Below, one piece after another: positions 59,054 to 64,000 of a DNA stretch of 64,000 nt. Every line of letters starts with the position of its first letter. Positions within the stretch are counted from its first letter, which is position 1. This DNA comes from Mycolicibacterium mengxianglii. GTDB taxonomy: Bacteria; Actinomycetota; Actinomycetes; Mycobacteriales; Mycobacteriaceae. The notes under the pieces are model-generated. The model did no database searches. It was given only the letters and a program-made list of their open reading frames with translations, and had not been told where the DNA came from. Location: positions 2,666,001 to 2,730,000 of the forward strand of contig NZ_CP065373.1 in NCBI RefSeq assembly GCF_015710575.1, in the 5' to 3' direction. A program made the translations under genes and the position numbers.

Positions 59054-60379
59054 GTGGAATCACCAAGAATCATGCAGCAAGCGATGTCCCGCCGTACCTT
59101 TGGCCGTGGCGCACTCGCGCTCGGCCTCGGCGCGGCAGGCCTTCCCGCCCTGCTGAGTGCCTGCGGCGGCGGCGGTTCCGGCGAGGGTAAGCTCGCCGTA
59201 CTGGCCCCCGCGGCACCCGACCCGACGCCTGTGGGCGTTGCGGACTTCGGTTCGGCCGCGGAAGCCAGCTTCACCAAGTGGCAGAGCGAGCACCAGGTCG
59301 AGGTCGCCTACGAGGCGCTGCCCTGGCCGCAGCTGCACGACCGGATCGCGACCACGTTCGCGTCCGGCTCGGCGGGCCCCGACGTGCTCTACATGGGTGG
59401 CTGGATCCCCGAATTCTCCGACCACCTCGTCAATCTCAGCGATCTGATGCCGGCCGAAATCGTTTCTAACATGCCAAAGTCCGCAATCGAGTCGACCACT
59501 TGGCATGGTGAGAACAAGGGCATGATCTTCACCAACTCGGTGCTCAGCCTCTATTACAACACCGAACACTTTGCCGAGGCCGGCCTCAGTGGTCCGCCCG
59601 CGAACTGGCAACAATTCAAGGAGTACGCCACCGAACTAAACAACGGCAAGCACTACGGCTTTGTTCTCAACTACGGCGACCCCGTCGGCGTCGGCGGCAC
59701 GGCGTCGTACTGGATGGTGTTCCTGCAGCAGGCTGGCGGCACCATGTACGGCGCCGACGGAACGCCGGCCTTCAATACCCCCGAGGGCGTCGACGCGCTG
59801 CAGTTCATGATCGACCTGCAGAAAGCAGGGGGTGACCCCGCCTCCATCTCATACGTCGGCATCAACGACGCCGCGGCAGTCTTCCTGTCAGGCAAGGCGT
59901 CCATGATGTGGAACTGGCCGCTGACCTACTCGCAGGCACAGAAGGCCGACCAATCATCCATCGTGGGCAAGGTAGGTGCCGCGGTGCTACCGGCCGGGGC
60001 AGCGGGCACCGCATCACTCGACGGTGCCGACGCCTGGAGCGTAGCCGCGACGGCGAAAGACCAGGAACTTGCCGCACAGCTGATCCAGTACTACCTCAGC
60101 CCGGAGCAGCAGAAGGCGCAGGTGCTGCAGACCGGCTGGCTCCCAATCCTGACCTCAGTGATGTCCGATCCGGAGGTGCAGAAGGCCGCGCCCAACGCCA
60201 AGGCGATCCTCGAGCAGCGTCAGTCACCGTGCAACAGCTTCCTCACCCCTGACTACACGCAGGTGACCCAGGCCATCGGTTCCGAGGTCCAAGCCGCACT
60301 GCAGGGCGACAAGACCGCCGCACAGGCGATCGGCGACGCCGACAAGTCGGTGCGTGCGATCGTCGCCTCCCGTTCCTGA
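59054..60379 (+). CDS. ABC transporter substrate-binding lipoprotein (carbohydrate type)
   Basis: 441 residues from GTG 59054. A Tat/lipoprotein signal is present (SRRTFGRGALALGLGAAGLP ALLSACGGG). The body is a family-1 solute-binding fold: ASFTKWQSEHQVEVAYEALP, GPDVLYMGGWIPEFSDHLVN L, VLSLYYNTEHFAEAGLSGPP and SGKASMMWNWPLTYSQ. This class binds sugars, polyols or glycerophosphodiesters. Together with the following three genes it forms a complete importer. Confidence 0.9.
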   Translation: MESPRIMQQAMSRRTFGRGALALGLGAAGLPALLSACGGGGSGEGKLAVLAPAAPDPTPVGVADFGSAAEASFTKWQSEHQVEVAYEALPWPQLHDRIATTFASGSAGPDVLYMGGWIPEFSDHLVNLSDLMPAEIVSNMPKSAIESTTWHGENKGMIFTNSVLSLYYNTEHFAEAGLSGPPANWQQFKEYATELNNGKHYGFVLNYGDPVGVGGTASYWMVFLQQAGGTMYGADGTPAFNTPEGVDALQFMIDLQKAGGDPASISYVGINDAAAVFLSGKASMMWNWPLTYSQAQKADQSSIVGKVGAAVLPAGAAGTASLDGADAWSVAATAKDQELAAQLIQYYLSPEQQKAQVLQTGWLPILTSVMSDPEVQKAAPNAKAILEQRQSPCNSFLTPDYTQVTQAIGSEVQAALQGDKTAAQAIGDADKSVRAIVASRS

Positions 60380-60383
60380 TCTG

Positions 60384-61370
60384 ATGGCGACGCTCACCAC
60401 GGCCGAAGCAGAGATCTCGCTGCCCGCCGGGCCGCAACGTGGCCGCAGAAGACGCGGTTACACGCGGCGCCGACGGCGCGCGGGGTGGCTGTACCTGTCT
60501 CCGGCGCTGATCGTCCTCGCGGCGCTGCTCGGGTTCCCCATCATCCAGTCGTTCCTGATGTCGTTTCGGTCCGTTCGGGCGGCCCAGGGGCTGTTCGGCG
60601 GAACCTGGGCGGGGCTGGCCAACTACCAGAAGCTGTTCGACGATCCCGCCGTCGTCAAGGCGACCGCCAACACGGTGTACTTCACCGTCGCCGAAGTCGT
60701 TGTTGTCGTAGCGATCTCACTACTGTTCGCGCAGCTTCTGAACCATCCCAGGGTGAAGTCGTCGTTCTTCACGGTGGTCCTGCTCATCCCGTGGGCGATC
60801 GCCCCCGTGGCCAACGCGACGATCTGGAAGTGGATCTACAACGGCAACTACGGCATCCTCAATCAGGCTCTCCTAGCGCTGGGCGTCATCGACAAACCGA
60901 TCGTATGGCTGGCCGATCCGACCACGGCGCTCAACATGATGCTGTTTGCCGACATCTGGAAGTCAATTCCGTTCATCACGCTGTTGCTGCTGGCTGGGCT
61001 GCGCGGCATCCCGCCGGTGCTCTACAAGGCGGCCAAGATCGACGGCGCGTCGCACCTGCAGACGATCTGGTCGATCACCCTGCCGCAGATCCGCCCGGTA
61101 CTGCTGATCTGCGTGGTGCTGCAGTCGATCTGGGCTGTCAAGGTATTCGACCTGATCTACGTCCTGACCAAAGGTGGACCCGCCGACGGCACGGTCACGC
61201 TGAACTTTCTCGCCTACCGATCGGCGTTCAACTTCGGCGACCTCGGCTATGGCTCGGCGCTGGCCAACCTGCTGTTCATCATCATGTTCGTGGCCGCCCT
61301 GATCTACGTGCGCCTGCTGGGCGCGCAGCGACGTAAGCCGAGCGTCGCGGATGCGGAGACGGCCGAATGA
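60384..61370 (+). CDS. ABC transporter permease (MalF/UgpA type)
   Basis: 328 residues from ATG 60384, 5 bases after the binding-protein stop. A basic N-terminus (RGRRRRGYTRRRRRAGW) precedes six membrane segments. The EAA-type loop is RGIPPVLYKAAKIDGASHLQ TIWSITLPQIRPVLL. Pairs with the next permease (4-base overlap). Confidence 0.9.
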   Translation: MATLTTAEAEISLPAGPQRGRRRRGYTRRRRRAGWLYLSPALIVLAALLGFPIIQSFLMSFRSVRAAQGLFGGTWAGLANYQKLFDDPAVVKATANTVYFTVAEVVVVVAISLLFAQLLNHPRVKSSFFTVVLLIPWAIAPVANATIWKWIYNGNYGILNQALLALGVIDKPIVWLADPTTALNMMLFADIWKSIPFITLLLLAGLRGIPPVLYKAAKIDGASHLQTIWSITLPQIRPVLLICVVLQSIWAVKVFDLIYVLTKGGPADGTVTLNFLAYRSAFNFGDLGYGSALANLLFIIMFVAALIYVRLLGAQRRKPSVADAETAE

Positions 61371-62197
61371 GCACCGCTAAATCGCGGATCCTATTGTGGA
61401 CGGCCCTCACGCTCTTCACGGTGTGGACACTGGCGCCAATTGCATGGGCAATCGTCTCCAGCCTGTTTCCCACGTCCGCACTGACGAACACGCCGATGGA
61501 CCTCTCGCTCGACCGTCTCACGTTCGACAACTTCGGCGCGTCGTTCACCGCCCGGGGTCCCAACCTAATGGCCGCCATGGGCAATTCGCTGCTGATTGCC
61601 GTCACCGCGACGTGTCTCGGCGTGATCATCGGCGCCCCGGCCGGCTACGCGCTGGCCAACCTCGGGATCCGGCGCAACGGCGCGATCCTGATGGCCGTAC
61701 TGGCTAGCCAGATGTTCCCAGCGATCGTACTGGTCATTCCGTTGTTCGTCGTGTTGGCGAACCTTGGACTCGTCGGCACCTATGCAGCGCTGATCATCGT
61801 CCATCTGACGTTCATCGTGCCGATCGTCATCTGGGTGACCAAGGGCTTCTTCGAGGCGATCCCCCCGCAACTCGAGAAGTCGGCAGCCATCGACGGTGCC
61901 AACATGTGGAACACCTTCCGTCTGATCGTCCTTCCGCTGGCTGCGCCGTCGATCTTCGCTGTCGGTGTATTCGCGTTCATCGAGTCGTGGAACGAGTTTT
62001 TCTTCGCCGTGATCCTGTCGAGTTCCCAGACGAAGACCGTGCCGCTGACGATCGCCGAGTTCAGTGGCCAGTTCCAGACGCTCTACGGCGAGATGATCGC
62101 CGCCTCCGTCATCTCCAGCATCCCGGTGGTGCTGCTGGCCATAGTCTTCCGACGGTACCTCGTCGAAGGCTTCGTAGAAGGATCGGTGAAGGGCTAA
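61367..62197 (+). CDS. ABC transporter permease (MalG/UgpE type)
   Basis: 276 residues, six membrane segments. The EAA loop is EAIPPQLEKSAAIDGANMWN TFRLIVLPLAAPS, and FIESWNEFFFAVILSSSQTK T is typical of MalG-like proteins. Overlaps the previous gene by 4 bases and the ATPase gene by 1 base (TAATG). Confidence 0.9.
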   Translation: MSTAKSRILLWTALTLFTVWTLAPIAWAIVSSLFPTSALTNTPMDLSLDRLTFDNFGASFTARGPNLMAAMGNSLLIAVTATCLGVIIGAPAGYALANLGIRRNGAILMAVLASQMFPAIVLVIPLFVVLANLGLVGTYAALIIVHLTFIVPIVIWVTKGFFEAIPPQLEKSAAIDGANMWNTFRLIVLPLAAPSIFAVGVFAFIESWNEFFFAVILSSSQTKTVPLTIAEFSGQFQTLYGEMIAASVISSIPVVLLAIVFRRYLVEGFVEGSVKG

Positions 62198-63306
62198 TGG
62201 CAGAAATCCAGCTGGTCGACGTCGTCAAGCGGTACGGTTCGGTAACTGCCTGCAACGGAATCGACCTCGAGATCCGCGACGGTGAGTTCCTTACCCTGCT
62301 CGGGCCTTCGGGGTGCGGCAAGAGCACGATGCTCAACATGATCGCGGGTCTGGAGGAGATCACGTCGGGCCAGATCCTGATGGACGGACGCTGCGTCAAC
62401 GAGATGACGCCGTCGGAGCGGGACGTCGCAATGGTGTTCCAGTCCTATGGGCTCTACCCGCACATGACAGTCGCACAGAACATTGGTTTCTCGCTGCGGA
62501 TGAAGAAGCGCCCGAAATCCGAGATCTCGGAACGCGTCCGCAGCGTCGCCGCTGCGCTGGAGCTGACACCGCTGCTCGGCAGGTTGCCGCGCGAGCTGTC
62601 CGGCGGACAGCAGCAGCGTGTGGCCCTCGGCCGCGCCGTGGTGCGAGAACCGCGGGTCTTCCTGTTCGACGAACCATTCTCCAACCTCGATGCAGCACTT
62701 CGGGTCCGGATGCGCGGCGAGGTCAAGATCCTCCACGAGAGGATCGGCGTGACGTCCATCTTCGTCACGCACGACCAGGAGGAGGCCCTGTCGATGTCCG
62801 ATCGCATCGTCGTCCTCAGCAACGGGTACATCGAGCAGGTGGGAACTCCGCGCGAGGTGTACAGCCGTCCCGCGTCCAAGTACGTAGCTTCCTTCGTCGG
62901 TAGCCCGCAGATGTCGTTCCTCAGCGGGGAGATCGATCGAGACGGTGCTCGGCCTGGATATCGCTGCGGTACTGCGGTATTCGATCTAGATGAGAACGAC
63001 GCCGCGGCCGCGGCCGCGGGTGAGGTCGATCTCGGCGTCCGCGCCGAGCATGTGTGGCTCGATCGCGGCGGCGTGGACGCGACGGTAACGGTGTGCCAGC
63101 CTCAAGGGCCCGCGACGGACGTCACCGTCGCCTGGGAGGGCGGCACGCTGATCGCCAGGGTTCCGGGATTCGCCTCCTACGAGACGGGTACGACGGTCAC
63201 CGTCAGCATCGACCCGAACGGTAGGCACTGGTTCGACCGCAGTTCCGGCAAGCGCATCGAGTCCGGCAGGCAGGCTGATCTCCGCAAGCAGCCGGTACAT
63301 GCCTGA
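62197..63306 (+). CDS. ABC transporter ATPase (MalK/UgpC type)
   Basis: 369 residues from ATG 62197. Walker A GPSGCGKST is at residues 36-44, the Q-loop is in MVFQSYGLYPHMTVAQN, signature LSGGQQQRVALGRAVV, Walker B VFLFDEPFSNLD and switch His in IFVTHDQEEA. The C-terminal ~120 residues form a TOBE-type regulatory domain as in MalK. It energises the importer. Confidence 0.92.
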   Translation: MAEIQLVDVVKRYGSVTACNGIDLEIRDGEFLTLLGPSGCGKSTMLNMIAGLEEITSGQILMDGRCVNEMTPSERDVAMVFQSYGLYPHMTVAQNIGFSLRMKKRPKSEISERVRSVAAALELTPLLGRLPRELSGGQQQRVALGRAVVREPRVFLFDEPFSNLDAALRVRMRGEVKILHERIGVTSIFVTHDQEEALSMSDRIVVLSNGYIEQVGTPREVYSRPASKYVASFVGSPQMSFLSGEIDRDGARPGYRCGTAVFDLDENDAAAAAAGEVDLGVRAEHVWLDRGGVDATVTVCQPQGPATDVTVAWEGGTLIARVPGFASYETGTTVTVSIDPNGRHWFDRSSGKRIESGRQADLRKQPVHA

Positions 63307-63844
63307 CGAGGGCACACACCCTGCCAAGACGTCCGTACCGCAATGGCCCTCGGCACCACCATCGCTCGATCCGTGCGCCGCGGAGTACATGCTGCTGTCA
63401 CTCGACTCCGATGCCGGTGACACCGCGCGACGCTGGTCCGCTGAGCTGACTACGGCGTCGGTTCCGCACCAGGTGGTCCGCATCGACGGGCCGGCCATGC
63501 CCGGCTGGATCGCAGGATGCGCCGACTGGTTCGCCGACGTCGCGTCGACCAAGGTCGTCGGATGGCGAGTGGCGGCCGCCGGTGACGAGGTCGGTGTGCT
63601 GGCCGCCGCGGCTGGGGCGCGCCACGCCGGGATGATCGACGCGGAGATCACCACCTTCGCCGAGTCACGACGCAGGCGCATGGTCTTCTGCGTGCGCTGC
63701 AAGGCCACGACGCTGTCCACGGCGGGCCTCGGCGACCGCATCGACTGCGCCGCCTGTCAACGCCGCCTTGTGCTACGTCCGCACGTCTCACGTGCCGGTG
63801 GGACGTATCTGGGCGTGGCCGAGCCGATGCATCAGCCCGTGTGA
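63299..63844 (+). CDS. dmmA: DmmA-like protein (dimethylamine monooxygenase subunit family)
   Basis: 181 residues. The C-terminal third has the DmmA signature: two CxxC pairs (Cys131/134 in VFCVRCKATT, Cys150/153 in IDCAACQRRL) followed by HVSRAGGTYLGV. The N-terminal part is a variable flavodoxin-like segment. DmmA works with the ferredoxin reductase DmmB and catalytic DmmC/D in oxidation of secondary methylamines. It overlaps the ATPase gene by 8 bases and the next gene by 1 base, so it belongs to the same operon. Confidence 0.78.
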   Translation: MPDEGTHPAKTSVPQWPSAPPSLDPCAAEYMLLSLDSDAGDTARRWSAELTTASVPHQVVRIDGPAMPGWIAGCADWFADVASTKVVGWRVAAAGDEVGVLAAAAGARHAGMIDAEITTFAESRRRRMVFCVRCKATTLSTAGLGDRIDCAACQRRLVLRPHVSRAGGTYLGVAEPMHQPV

Positions 63845-64000
63845 TGCTCGAGGACTTCGCCATCGGGCGGATCACTCCGATTGGACGAGACGTCAAGCAC
63901 TTCGAGTTGATTCCGGTCGGATCCGGCGTGGCTCCGCGCCCACATGCGCCGGGTGCCCACGTCGTCGTCGAGACGCCGGTCAGGGTTAACTCCTATTCGC
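63844..64000 (+). CDS. FNR-type oxidoreductase, N-terminal part (DmmB/PDR-like; cut by window edge)
   Basis: 52 residues visible: MLEDFAIGRITPIGRDVKHF with FELIPVGSGV, APGAHVVVETP and NSYS, the start of the flavin-binding barrel of phthalate-dioxygenase-reductase-like enzymes (RxYS flavin contact replaced by NSYS). Its place after DmmA fits the DmmB electron-transfer subunit. The ATG overlaps the DmmA stop (ATGA). The [2Fe-2S] end lies beyond the window. Confidence 0.72.
   Translation, partial: MLEDFAIGRITPIGRDVKHFELIPVGSGVAPRPHAPGAHVVVETPVRVNSYS

Overview
This window reads as chromosome of a high-GC actinobacterium, most likely a fast-growing mycobacterium (Mycolicibacterium type). The basis is an Arr rifampin ADP-ribosyltransferase beside a BacA/Rv1819c-type ABC transporter, a type II NADH dehydrogenase, a PAS-ANTAR protein, proline-rich exported proteins and a conserved hypothetical of mycobacterial type (14959-15417), plus frequent GTG/TTG starts and very short leaders. 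No rRNA, tRNA, CRISPR array or prophage was seen. Species was not determined.

Layout. 1-5.1 kb: end of an acyltransferase, then a minus-strand run of NADH dehydrogenase, S4 RNA-binding protein and DUF3253 protein, a PAS-ANTAR protein, and two paralogous secreted proline-rich proteins. 5.1-20.3 kb: ordinary accessory metabolism and regulators (RibD-like reductase, two MmyB-type XRE regulators, SDR, GMC oxidoreductase, molybdopterin-fold protein, one region-4-only and one complete ECF sigma factor, GntR, exported hydrolase, phytase-like lipoprotein, HAD dehalogenase, a MarR/FUSC divergent pair, azoreductase, FKBP lipoprotein). 20.3-22 kb is a decaying stretch: a frameshifted PLP-fold protein, a LysR stub and an internally deleted TetR. 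22-36 kb: redox enzymes, an AraC regulator, a deaminase/flavin monooxygenase/NCS1 transporter operon under a divergent LysR gene, a permease, an aldo-keto reductase with its TetR, and a TetR/SDR divergent pair with three operator copies.

36.2-38.6 kb holds the most interesting locus: a minus-strand operon of a small protein made of a 13-residue leader plus three near-identical 23-residue repeats, a JmjC/cupin oxygenase with an intact H-x-D...H metal triad, and a thioredoxin-fold ferredoxin (sucrase ferredoxin family). It looks like an undescribed peptide-modification (RiPP-like) system; that function is inference.

39-55.6 kb: SDRs, an M42 peptidase, a Tat-exported PhoD phosphatase, an ArsR/SRPBCC pair, Arr, BacA-like transporter, a broken threonine aldolase, orphan DhaK-DhaL, an F420-type LLM enzyme, a methyltransferase, and a K+ channel with a small membrane partner. 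55.7-56.8 kb is an intact IS481-family element with a 6-bp GCTAGC target duplication. 56.9-64 kb is a catabolic operon: BetI-like TetR, class III aminotransferase, complete carbohydrate-type ABC importer, DmmA-like protein and the start of a DmmB-like reductase, suggesting uptake and oxidation of an amine.

Caution: at least five otherwise healthy or recently healthy reading frames (DUF4235, proline-rich protein, PLP-fold protein, LLM monooxygenase, class III aminotransferase) carry single-base shifts at or beside short homopolymers. Sequencing or assembly error is a real alternative to gene decay and should be excluded first.
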